64,000 bases of DNA, taken from contig NZ_LRUF01000026.1 of the NCBI RefSeq assembly GCF_001550155.1, forward strand, positions 78,410 through 142,409, written 5' to 3'. Positions within the stretch are counted from its first letter, which is position 1, and the number at the start of each line of letters is the position of its first letter. This stretch comes from Pseudoalteromonas arabiensis (GTDB lineage Bacteria; Pseudomonadota; Gammaproteobacteria; Enterobacterales; Alteromonadaceae). Positions 25,656-33,547 of this stretch are shown here, one piece after another. The notes under the pieces are model-generated. The model ran no database searches. It was not told the origin of the DNA and saw nothing but the letters and a program-made list of their open reading frames with translations. Made by a program: the position numbers and the translations under genes.

Positions 25656-26408
25656 ATGAATTTACGCAGTGCATTCAACGTCGGGTTTGGTTTACTTATC
25701 CTTCTTTTACCAACTTGGTTAAACGCGCAAGAATTAACATTGTTCTCGTTGCAAGACACAGAGCAAGGGCAAGACTATAACGTCAAGCTACAAATTTTGT
25801 TAATGATGACGGTGTTGAGTTTAATACCAGCGTTGTTAATGGTACTGACTTCCTTTACTCGGATCATTGTTGTGCTCGCGATTTTGCGCCAAGCAATGGG
25901 GCTACAGCAAAGTCCCCCAAATCGTGTCTTAATTGGTATTGCATTGATGCTCACCATGCTTATTATGCGTCCGGTTTGGCAAGATATATATCAAAATGCG
26001 TATAAGCCTTTTCAAGCAGAAGAGATGGGATTAGAGCAAGCACTTGCTCGAGCTGAACAGCCTCTACGTGCATTTATGCTTAAGCAAACACGTGAAAGCG
26101 AGCTACATCAAGTGCTTTTAATTGCTAATGAGCCCACCAACTTAAAAGCGGATGAAATTCCATTTGAAGTACTTATGCCTGCTTTTGTGCTTAGTGAGCT
26201 GACAACCGCTTTTCAAATCGGTTTTATGCTCTTTATTCCCTTCTTGATTATTGATTTAGTGGTTGCCAGCGTATTGATGTCGATGGGTATGATGATGCTA
26301 TCCCCTTTGATTATCAGCTTACCATTTAAGCTGATGGTGTTCGTACTCGCTGATGGTTGGTCAATGGTGGCAGGAACGCTGGCTGCAACATTCGGAGGGC
26401 CAATATGA
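25656..26408 (+). CDS. fliP: FliP export gate protein (lateral)
   Basis: FliP, 250 residues, is the core subunit of the export gate. It has a cleavable signal peptide (LLILLLPTWLNAQ), typical of FliP, and the conserved MLTSFTRIIVVLAILRQAMG and LMPAFVLSELTTAFQIGFMLFIPFLIIDLV regions (in part). No fliO precedes it, as in other lateral loci. The stop overlaps the fliQ start by 4 nt. Confidence 0.95.
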   Translation: MNLRSAFNVGFGLLILLLPTWLNAQELTLFSLQDTEQGQDYNVKLQILLMMTVLSLIPALLMVLTSFTRIIVVLAILRQAMGLQQSPPNRVLIGIALMLTMLIMRPVWQDIYQNAYKPFQAEEMGLEQALARAEQPLRAFMLKQTRESELHQVLLIANEPTNLKADEIPFEVLMPAFVLSELTTAFQIGFMLFIPFLIIDLVVASVLMSMGMMMLSPLIISLPFKLMVFVLADGWSMVAGTLAATFGGPI

Positions 26409-26674
26409 GTCCTGAGGTGGCCACGCAACTGATTGCCGATGCAGTCTATACCATTATAGAGATGATTTTGGTACTGATAGTACCAGGGCTTATCTTGGGT
26501 ATTGTGGTGGCAGTTATACAAGGCGCCACCTCTATTCAAGAGCAAACGTTAACCTTTCTACCTCGTATGTTGCTAACACTGTTAATGGTGGTGTTTGCAG
26601 GGCATTGGTTAGTGCGCACCTTATTGACGTGGTTTGAAGACCTTAAGTTTATGATCCCAGGGGTTTTTGGTTGA
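26405..26674 (+). CDS. fliQ: FliQ export gate protein (lateral)
   Basis: FliQ is a 90-residue two-helix gate protein: LIADAVYTIIEMILVLIVPGL and MLLTLLMVVFAGHWLVRTLL. The ATG at 26405 overlaps the fliP stop, giving normal FliQ length; a longer frame from 26357 would add residues unlike the family and is rejected. It overlaps the fliR start. Confidence 0.94.
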   Translation: MSPEVATQLIADAVYTIIEMILVLIVPGLILGIVVAVIQGATSIQEQTLTFLPRMLLTLLMVVFAGHWLVRTLLTWFEDLKFMIPGVFG

Positions 26675-27453
26675 ACTCCTTAATTGCTTTAACCAGTAAC
26701 GACATTGTTAGCTGGATGGGCACCATGTGGTGGCCATTTGTTCGGTTTTCGGCTTTGCTGTGGGCAATGCCAGTATTTGAAAACCCCGCAGTGACTCCAC
26801 GCGCCCGAATCGCTGTGGCTATGATGCTGGCCTTTTTAGTGGCAGGGCAATTGCCACTCGCTCCAGCGGTTGATATTTTTTCGTTAGATGCTGTCGTGCT
26901 GACTGTTGAGCAGATCATTTTTGGTGTCTTAATGGGGCTTGCCTTGCGGTTGTTGTTTGAAGTGATGTCTCTGGTTGGTCTTGTGTTGTCGATGCAAATG
27001 GGTTTATCGATGGCTTTGGTAATGGACCCTGGCAGTGGTAATCAGGTTGCATTATTAGGGCAGTTATTCTGGATAATGGCTGCGCTTTTGTTTTTTGCCG
27101 CTGACGGTCATTTAATTACGTTGCACGTTATGGTCGAGAGTTTTACTGTTTGGCCTATAGGCAGCAGTATTTATAACTTGGACATTATGGCTGTCGTTAA
27201 TTTATTTGCTTGGTTATTAGCCTCTACTCTACTACTTGCACTACCTGGCGTGATTGCCATGATGTTAGTCAATCTAACGTTTGGCGTAGCAAGTCGCGCA
27301 GCTCCTTCTTTGAATATCTTTGTTTTAGGCTTTCCGATGGCCTTAATAATGGGTTTCTTTTGTGTATTTATGACACTTAGTTACACAGGCAATGCATTTG
27401 CTAAATTGACCTACCATGTTTTAACCGTATTTAAAACGGCGATGGGAGGGTGA
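26671..27453 (+). CDS. fliR: FliR export gate protein (lateral)
   Basis: FliR, 260 residues, is a multi-pass membrane protein completing the FliP5-Q4-R1 gate. Visible family features are PFVRFSALLWAMPVFEN near residues 22-38 and repeated hydrophobic helices to the C-terminus. The TTG start overlaps the fliQ stop, implying coupled translation; the first downstream ATG would remove the conserved N-terminal helix. Confidence 0.93.
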   Translation: MNSLIALTSNDIVSWMGTMWWPFVRFSALLWAMPVFENPAVTPRARIAVAMMLAFLVAGQLPLAPAVDIFSLDAVVLTVEQIIFGVLMGLALRLLFEVMSLVGLVLSMQMGLSMALVMDPGSGNQVALLGQLFWIMAALLFFAADGHLITLHVMVESFTVWPIGSSIYNLDIMAVVNLFAWLLASTLLLALPGVIAMMLVNLTFGVASRAAPSLNIFVLGFPMALIMGFFCVFMTLSYTGNAFAKLTYHVLTVFKTAMGG

Positions 27454-28584
27454 ATGTCAGATAACAGTGCACAAGAAAAAACAGAACAGCCCAGTGAAAA
27501 GCGCCTCAAAAAAGCACGTGAAGATGGGCAGGTAGCCCGTTCTAAAGAACTTAATACGGCTATTTTATTGATGGTGAGTGTGGCAGGGCTATTGTTTTTC
27601 GCTAATTTATTTTATGACCTATTTATTGGCTTGATGCGCACAAGTATGCAACTGGATCATCGTATTATCGATAATACGAAACTCATGCCAAATGCCATTG
27701 CTCAAGCAATACTCGATATGCTGGCAACTTTAGTGCCGTTTTTATTGCTCGCGTTTTGCGCTATGTGGATCACGGGTGTGTTACCTGGTGGGTTTATTTT
27801 CTCAAAAAAATTACTCGCACCTAAGTTAAGTAAGCTAAATCCTCTTTCGGGTTTAGGAAGAATGTTTGGTAAACAGGTTTTGACTGAGCTGTTAAAGTCG
27901 ATGATTAAAATTGCCTTGTTGGCTATTTGCTTATTTAGCTTTTTGACTCAGTTATGGCAGCAGTTAGTAGCCTTACAAAATCAAGACTTGCTGGTGGCTC
28001 TAAATCAAGGTATTAGCCTGCTATTTTTAGCTATGATGATCACTGTAACTTTGCTGTTATTTGTAGCTGTGATTGATGTGCCTATTCAGCAAAAACAAAT
28101 TCTAGATAAAATTAAAATGACCCATCAAGAAGTCAAGGAAGAGCGCAAATCATCCGATGGTAACCCCGAGATCAAAAGCAAAATTAAGCAAATTCAATAT
28201 CAGCAAGCAAATAGGCGTATCGAAGAGCGGATCCCCACAGCAGACGTGATTGTTACAAATCCAACACACTATGCGGTTGCGATTCGCTATAACGAAGAAA
28301 AAGCCAAAGCACCTTATGTTGTCGCTAAAGGCATGGATGAAATGGCACTTAGGATCAGAACATTAGGGCGTCAGCACAATAAAGAAGTTATTGAGTTACC
28401 TGCTTTAGCGCGGGCTATCTATTTTTCGACACGCATCGACCAAGAAGTACCTAATGGACTTTATAAAGCGGTTGCTTATGTACTTACTTATGTAATGCAG
28501 CTAAAGGCTTACAAGCAAGGGCGAGGTCAAGCGCCAGCGCCATTGCCTGAACTTGAAATTCCAAAAAATTTACAAAAACCATAA
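27454..28584 (+). CDS. flhB: FlhB export switch protein (lateral)
   Basis: FlhB, 376 residues, has four transmembrane helices and a cytoplasmic domain with the self-cleavage motif NPTH at 269-272, the same residue number as in enteric FlhB. Cleavage there switches export from hook to filament substrates on a signal from FliK. The N-terminus shows the typical EKTEQPSEKRLKKAREDGQVARSKEL (in part). Confidence 0.96.
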   Translation: MSDNSAQEKTEQPSEKRLKKAREDGQVARSKELNTAILLMVSVAGLLFFANLFYDLFIGLMRTSMQLDHRIIDNTKLMPNAIAQAILDMLATLVPFLLLAFCAMWITGVLPGGFIFSKKLLAPKLSKLNPLSGLGRMFGKQVLTELLKSMIKIALLAICLFSFLTQLWQQLVALQNQDLLVALNQGISLLFLAMMITVTLLLFVAVIDVPIQQKQILDKIKMTHQEVKEERKSSDGNPEIKSKIKQIQYQQANRRIEERIPTADVIVTNPTHYAVAIRYNEEKAKAPYVVAKGMDEMALRIRTLGRQHNKEVIELPALARAIYFSTRIDQEVPNGLYKAVAYVLTYVMQLKAYKQGRGQAPAPLPELEIPKNLQKP

Positions 28585-28593
28585 TGGTGGAGA

Positions 28594-30672
28594 ATGACTT
28601 TGAATTGGCGTAGTTTAACCCGACCTTATACTGCTATACCGGTATTGCTGTTAGCTGTTTTATCTATGGTTATTTTGCCATTACCCGCATGGCTACTGGA
28701 TACCTTATTCACCTTTAATATTGTACTTTCTGTGATCGTGTTATTGGTTGCTGTTTCAAGTTCGAAACCACTCGATTTTTCTGTTTTCCCAACCATTCTG
28801 TTGGTTGCAACCTTAATGCGCCTTACCCTAAATATTGCATCGACTAGGGTTGTTTTACTACATGGTCATGAAGGCTCTGATGTGGCAGGGCGAGTCATTC
28901 AAGCATTTGGTGAGGTGGTGATTGGTGGCAACTATGTTGTTGGTATCGTCGTATTCATTATTCTGATGGTGATTAACTTTGTCGTAATCACCAAAGGTGG
29001 CGAGCGTATCTCTGAAGTTGCAGCACGTTTTACTCTTGATGCAATGCCAGGCAAGCAAATGGCAATTGATGCCGACTTAAATGCGGGACTAATTGGCCCA
29101 GAACAAGCTAAAGAACGACGTACTACCGTGGCACAAGAAGCTGATTTCTATGGTTCAATGGATGGTGCTTCTAAATTTGTACGCGGTGATGCAATAGCCG
29201 GTCTGATCATCTTAGTGATCAACTTACTGGGTGGTGTCAGCATTGGGGTATTTCAGCATGACTTGAGCATGGCTGAAGCATTTCAACGTTTCGCTCTTTT
29301 AACAATTGGTGACGGCTTAGTTGCACAAGTCCCTTCATTATTACTGGCTGTTGCTGCGGCAATTATTGTTACCAGAATGAACGATGAAGGTGACATGAGT
29401 GAAGCGGTGGGAAGCCAGTTACTTGCCTCACCAAGAGTGATTCTAACAGCCGCATTAGTCATGCTGGTGTTAGGTATTGTGCCAGGCATGCCAAGCCTTG
29501 CGTTTATTGGCTTTGCACTGCCTCTTTTGTATGTTGCTTGGCGACTTTACAAAAAGACACCACAAGGGCAGTTAGAAGAAGCGCAAAGTATTACAGATAC
29601 AATTGCCCAAGAACAAGCAGCTCTGAGCTGGCAAGATATTCCGCATGTCGATACTTTAAGCGTTGAGCTTGGTTTTCGTTTAGTTTATTTGGCCGATAAG
29701 GAAAAAGGTGAGGAGCTAGCAAAAACAATACGTGGTATGCGTAAAAGCTTATCTGAACAACTTGGTTTCTTGTTACCTGAAATCAGAGTTAAAGATAATC
29801 TCAATCTTAATCCTCAAGAATATAAAATCAAACTAGCAGGAGTGGCCGTTGCGTCTGCTCAACTGAATGCCAAGCAGCTACTAGCTTTAAACACCGGCGA
29901 TACTTACGGCCAGTTAGATGGTGAACTAACGACGGACCCAGCTTATGGTTTGGAAGCTGTGTGGGTTGATGAGCAAAATAAAGCCAAGGCACTGAATATG
30001 GGTTATTCAGTTGTCGACTTAGCCACGGTAATCGCAACGCATATGGGCAAAGTGATAAAAGAGCATTTAGATGAGCTGTTTAGTTATGAAGATATTCAAA
30101 ACTTACACGAGAGATTAAAGACTGTATCACCTAGTTTGGCTGATGCGCTTGAAAAGTCTTTACCAATTAACCTGCAACTAAAAGTGATGAGAATGCTACT
30201 TAAGGAGCATGTCGCGATTGGTGATATCGTGACTATTGCAGGCACTTTAGTTGACAGTATCGAAGTCACAAAAGACCCTATTCTACTTGCTGCCGATGTA
30301 CGCTGTGCACTAAAACGTGTGTTAGTAAAACAAGTGATGGGCAATCGTGACGAATTAGCTGCTTATAGCTTAGATGAAAAACTAGAGCAAACGATGCAAA
30401 GTTCGTTAGAACAAGCCATGCAAGCAGGGAAGGTAGCATTAGATAGTTTTGCTGTAGATCCTAATTTACTTGGCCAGTTCCAACGAGCCATGCCTGTGAT
30501 TACTGATGAAATGAAATCTCAAGGTGTTAACCCTGTGTTGATTGTTATTCCGCAGCTAAGACCTTTACTGGCGCGCTATGCACGTTCATTTACGAAGGGA
30601 GGTTTATCAGTGCTTTCTTATAATGAAGTGCCTGATAATATTAAAGTTAGTATCGTTGGCTCTTTAGGATAG
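28594..30672 (+). CDS. flhA: FlhA export gate protein (lateral)
   Basis: FlhA, 692 residues, has eight transmembrane helices in residues 1-330 and a large C-terminal cytoplasmic domain that docks chaperone-substrate complexes. The conserved FHIPEP-type loop is visible (RFTLDAMPGKQMAIDADLNAG; VAQEADFYGSMDGASKFVRGDA, in part). It ends the long lafD operon; the c-di-GMP riboswitch leader of the next operon starts within 130 bases. Confidence 0.96.
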   Translation: MTLNWRSLTRPYTAIPVLLLAVLSMVILPLPAWLLDTLFTFNIVLSVIVLLVAVSSSKPLDFSVFPTILLVATLMRLTLNIASTRVVLLHGHEGSDVAGRVIQAFGEVVIGGNYVVGIVVFIILMVINFVVITKGGERISEVAARFTLDAMPGKQMAIDADLNAGLIGPEQAKERRTTVAQEADFYGSMDGASKFVRGDAIAGLIILVINLLGGVSIGVFQHDLSMAEAFQRFALLTIGDGLVAQVPSLLLAVAAAIIVTRMNDEGDMSEAVGSQLLASPRVILTAALVMLVLGIVPGMPSLAFIGFALPLLYVAWRLYKKTPQGQLEEAQSITDTIAQEQAALSWQDIPHVDTLSVELGFRLVYLADKEKGEELAKTIRGMRKSLSEQLGFLLPEIRVKDNLNLNPQEYKIKLAGVAVASAQLNAKQLLALNTGDTYGQLDGELTTDPAYGLEAVWVDEQNKAKALNMGYSVVDLATVIATHMGKVIKEHLDELFSYEDIQNLHERLKTVSPSLADALEKSLPINLQLKVMRMLLKEHVAIGDIVTIAGTLVDSIEVTKDPILLAADVRCALKRVLVKQVMGNRDELAAYSLDEKLEQTMQSSLEQAMQAGKVALDSFAVDPNLLGQFQRAMPVITDEMKSQGVNPVLIVIPQLRPLLARYARSFTKGGLSVLSYNEVPDNIKVSIVGSLG

Positions 30673-30714
30673 TGTAAGCGGTATGAATTTAATATGAATA
30701 AATACCCATAATGT

Positions 30715-30777
30715 TGCTTTTTGGTTTTTTTTATCTATAATCATTAAGAATTAGGTACTTGTTAACTGTTTTATAAT
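30715..30777 (+). promoter_or_regulatory. Candidate sigma70 promoter elements of the motY-lafK leader
   Basis: Two perfect TATAAT hexamers occur upstream of the aptamer, at 30736-30741 (with TTGCTT at 30715-30720, 15-nt spacer) and 30772-30777 (no good -35). Either would start transcription just before the riboswitch. I see no sigma54 -24/-12 pair here, so LafK production is probably under housekeeping transcription plus the riboswitch. Confidence 0.4.
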
Positions 30778-30800
30778 AACAGTTACTTAGTTGGAAACAC

Positions 30801-30895
30801 TAAGACAATTAAATGGCAAACTACACCGAAAGGGTAGGACGCAAAGCTTCCAGTCTAAAACCGCAAGGTCATGATAGTGGGGTTACATTAACTTA
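30801..30895 (+). ncRNA. Cyclic-di-GMP-I (GEMM-I) riboswitch aptamer
   Basis: The element carries the GEMM-I hallmarks in order: GGCAAAC (30815-30821); a P2 stem CTAC/GTAG capped by CC-GAAA-GG with the GAAA tetraloop at 30828-30831; GGACGCAAAGC (30837-30847); CTAAA in P3 (30855-30859) with a CC-GCAA-GG loop; and GGGGTTAC (30879-30886). Flanking TAAG and CTTA can close P1. It resembles what I recall of the Vibrio cholerae Vc2 aptamer. The ligand-contact region has G, as in c-di-GMP rather than cGAMP-preferring variants. It lies in the leader of motY-lafK-fliEFGHIJ. Confidence 0.93.
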
Positions 30896-30910
30896 GCGGC
30901 ACGTCTATTC

Positions 30911-30970
30911 GCCTCTTCAGGCAATTTGTTCCGCTTATTATATACGTTAAAGCCCTTAATTGGGCTGTTT
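30911..30970 (+). promoter_or_regulatory. Putative riboswitch expression platform
   Basis: Two hairpins lie between the aptamer and the motY start: GCCT-CTTC-AGGC (30911-30922, followed by AATTTGTT) and AGCCC-TTAATT-GGGCT (30951-30966, followed by GTTT). Either could be a weak terminator. The second ends about 12 nt before the motY ribosome-binding site. The sign of control (on or off with c-di-GMP) cannot be read from this. Confidence 0.45.
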
Positions 30971-30988
30971 ATGATAATTGGAATACGA

Positions 30989-31873
30989 ATGAACAACTCA
31001 TATCAGCTTGTTAAGGCAACTTTTTTAATTGTTGTAGGCATTATAACTGCTTCTGCATTGCCTGTGAAAGCTGAACGCGTAATTACCCAAAATTATGAGC
31101 AGGCAACATGGTATGTCAGTGGCGATGCTTTTTATTGCCAACTTAGCCAAAAATTAGATAGTTATGCGCAATTATCGATTATTAGCGAGCCTGCAGAGCC
31201 ACAGCACCTAGATTTTAAGTGGTTGTTAACCGAACGTGATATCACGGATGTACAAGTATTTGCCCGTACAGCGGATTGGCAAAACAAGCAAGCAATCGCC
31301 CCTTCTATACAATTCTTTTCAGCCAATATTGAGCAGCAACAGGTTACGTTTAAACAAGGTGTTGCACCTCTTTTAAGCGCCATTAAGCAAGGCTACTGGT
31401 TAGATACAATCGTCGGGTTTGGCGATGAGCAACTGAGACTGACCTTTCCTACAACTCATAGTGATAACGCGATTGATAAATACCAGCAATGCCGTGAAAA
31501 ATTAGCACCTTTATCTTGGCGACAAGCGAGAGATTATGAAATTAATTTTGACTCAGGAGAGCGTGTTGTTAAACGTGCCGCAGACCTGAGTTATTTAGAG
31601 AAACTAGTTCGTTATATTCAACTCGATCCTAAAGTTAAGAAAGTCATGATTGATGGACATACAGATAATGTAGGTTCTCCACTTGCCAATCGTTTGTTAT
31701 CGAAAGAAAGAGCCGATGATGTGGCATCCCGACTTATTGAGTACGGGATCGATGCAAAGTTAATTGAGATCAGGGCTCACGGAGGACGCTATCCCGTGGC
31801 AAGCAATTCAGATTCGAACGGTCAGTCTTCAAATAGGCGCGTCTTAATTCGTCTATTTCGTCAAAAAAGCTAA
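30989..31873 (+). CDS. motY: MotY-like stator-associated protein (lateral)
   Basis: This protein of 294 residues from the chosen ATG has a signal peptide (IVVGIITASALPVKA), an N-terminal MotY domain (about 30-170) and a C-terminal OmpA-like peptidoglycan-binding domain with MIDGHTDNVGSPLANRLLSKERAD (in part). MotY forms the T ring that holds stators in Vibrio. GGAA at 30980-30983 favours the start at 30989. Earlier in-frame starts (ATG 30971, TTG 30926) would put coding sequence into the riboswitch platform. It heads the operon with lafK. Confidence 0.9.
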   Translation: MNNSYQLVKATFLIVVGIITASALPVKAERVITQNYEQATWYVSGDAFYCQLSQKLDSYAQLSIISEPAEPQHLDFKWLLTERDITDVQVFARTADWQNKQAIAPSIQFFSANIEQQQVTFKQGVAPLLSAIKQGYWLDTIVGFGDEQLRLTFPTTHSDNAIDKYQQCREKLAPLSWRQARDYEINFDSGERVVKRAADLSYLEKLVRYIQLDPKVKKVMIDGHTDNVGSPLANRLLSKERADDVASRLIEYGIDAKLIEIRAHGGRYPVASNSDSNGQSSNRRVLIRLFRQKS

Positions 31874-31888
31874 GGTGTGAGAAGGAAT

Positions 31889-33199
31889 ATGGATCAGAAA
31901 CATCTACTATGGCTTGCGCCAGAACAACCATCACGTGAAATTGAATTGGCGATCAATGATGAGCAGTATCAACTTCTGTACACAGATTCGATCCCCGATG
32001 CTATTGGTTATTGTTTGAGTTATCAGCCTGAACTGGTATTAATTGATGCTCACCAAGCACAAATGAACTTGGTTGACTTGGTAAAACTAGTTAAAAGAAC
32101 TCATCAAGGTGGACAAATTATCACGCTTGTGGAATCGAACCAAGGTGAGCTTGCTTCACAGTCACTCAATAATGGTGCTGTCGACTTTTTACTTAAACCG
32201 TTTTTTGCTGATCAACTCAAACTAACTATCCGTAACGCTGATTCTATGAAGCATGGTGTGAGTGACTTAATTGCTGTGTCACTGAAATCACAGCAAGTGC
32301 TGAGACTTGCCAATCGTGCAGCACAGACATCTGCAAGCGTACTCATTATGGGTGAGTCGGGTACAGGTAAAGAAAAGCTCGCTAACTTCATTCATCAATC
32401 TTCTCCACGTGCAGATAAGCCATTTATTGCGGTTAACTGCGCAGCTATTCCAGAAAATATGCTGGAGTCTATGTTATTTGGTTATAACAAAGGTGCATTT
32501 ACGGGGGCGGTAGCACAGCAAGCGGGTAAGTTTGAGCTTGCAAATGGCGGCACTATTTTACTGGATGAGATAACTGAACTGCCTTTAGAGCTGCAAGCTA
32601 AATTACTTCGTGTCCTACAGGAGCGAGAGGTTGAGCGATTAGGCAGTCATCAACGCATTAAACTCGACATTCGTGTGATTGCAGCATGCAATAAGCCACT
32701 GCGTGAGCAAGTAGAGAAAGGCCTTTTTCGTGAAGACTTATTTTACCGCTTAGATGTATTGCCGTTAATGTGGCCAGCATTACGTGACCGAAGTGACGAT
32801 ATTTTACCATTAGCGAAGTATTTTATTGCTAAATACGGAGATGAGAAGTTTCACTTTAGTCAACAGGCAGAGCAGTTGATGCATAGCTATCACTGGCCAG
32901 GTAATGTTCGTGAGCTGGAAAATGTAGTGCAAAGGGCATTAGTGATGGCTCGCGGTGTCGAAATTCAAGCGGCAGATCTAAACCTACCCGAAAACGTTAA
33001 AGCACTCACGACAACCAGTGCGTCACAGTTAAAACATAGCAAGAAACAAGCTGAATTTGATTATATTTATGATTTACTTAGCCGTTTCAAAGGACACAGA
33101 ACCCAAACCGCAGAGGCACTCGGTGTGAGTACCCGAGCTCTTCGATACAAAATAGCCGCCATGCGTGAGTATGGCATGGATATAGACGCAATCGCTTAA
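31889..33199 (+). CDS. lafK: LafK, sigma54-dependent activator of lateral flagella
   Basis: LafK (436 residues) has an N-terminal receiver-like domain (1-120), a sigma54-activator AAA+ domain with Walker A GESGTGKE at 155-162 and the sigma54-contact loop GAFTGA at 202-207, and a C-terminal Fis-type helix-turn-helix (TAEALGVSTRALRYKIAAM). The receiver keeps Asp53 and Lys103 but lacks the N-terminal acidic pair, so it is probably not phosphorylated in the usual way. AAGGA precedes the ATG at 31889. It should activate the flgB and lafD promoters. Its place downstream of a c-di-GMP riboswitch ties the whole cascade to that signal. Confidence 0.93.
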   Translation: MDQKHLLWLAPEQPSREIELAINDEQYQLLYTDSIPDAIGYCLSYQPELVLIDAHQAQMNLVDLVKLVKRTHQGGQIITLVESNQGELASQSLNNGAVDFLLKPFFADQLKLTIRNADSMKHGVSDLIAVSLKSQQVLRLANRAAQTSASVLIMGESGTGKEKLANFIHQSSPRADKPFIAVNCAAIPENMLESMLFGYNKGAFTGAVAQQAGKFELANGGTILLDEITELPLELQAKLLRVLQEREVERLGSHQRIKLDIRVIAACNKPLREQVEKGLFREDLFYRLDVLPLMWPALRDRSDDILPLAKYFIAKYGDEKFHFSQQAEQLMHSYHWPGNVRELENVVQRALVMARGVEIQAADLNLPENVKALTTTSASQLKHSKKQAEFDYIYDLLSRFKGHRTQTAEALGVSTRALRYKIAAMREYGMDIDAIA

Positions 33200-33215
33200 T
33201 TTAAGGAACAGAGTA

Positions 33216-33539
33216 ATGTCACCTATTGAAAGTCAACGCCTTCTGCTTGGAAAAATGACTGATATGCAGCAACTAGCTGCGGCAGAGAGCATTGCGCCTG
33301 CAGCAAGTAAATATCAAGACGCAGCAATTAGTACTGAATTCAAAACAGTTGTTCGCGCTGTTAATGAGCAACAAAATATCTCATCGCAAATGATGCATGC
33401 GGTAGATACGGGGCAAACGGATGATGTTGTGGGGGCAATGGTTGCAAGTCAAAAAGCCAGCCTAAGCTTCTCAATGTTAATGGAAGTACGCAATAAACTA
33501 CTTAATGGCATTGATGATGTCATGCGTATGTCACTGTAG
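33216..33539 (+). CDS. fliE: FliE MS-ring/rod adaptor (lateral)
   Basis: FliE, 107 residues, joins the MS ring to the rod. It shows the typical C-terminal helices (DTGQTDDVVGAMVASQKASL and SMLMEVRNKLLNGIDDVMRM). AAGGA lies upstream of the ATG. It follows lafK directly and begins the fliEFGHIJ basal body genes. Confidence 0.93.
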   Translation: MSPIESQRLLLGKMTDMQQLAAAESIAPAASKYQDAAISTEFKTVVRAVNEQQNISSQMMHAVDTGQTDDVVGAMVASQKASLSFSMLMEVRNKLLNGIDDVMRMSL

Positions 33540-33547
33540 AGGTTGTT

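Noticed and set aside
26357..26404. Longer fliQ start
   Set aside because: It would overlap fliP by about 50 bases and add residues not found in FliQ; the ATG at 26405 gives the family length.
30926..30988. Upstream TTG/ATG starts extending MotY
   Set aside because: They lack a ribosome-binding site and would place coding sequence in the riboswitch expression platform; the ATG at 30989 gives a normal signal peptide.
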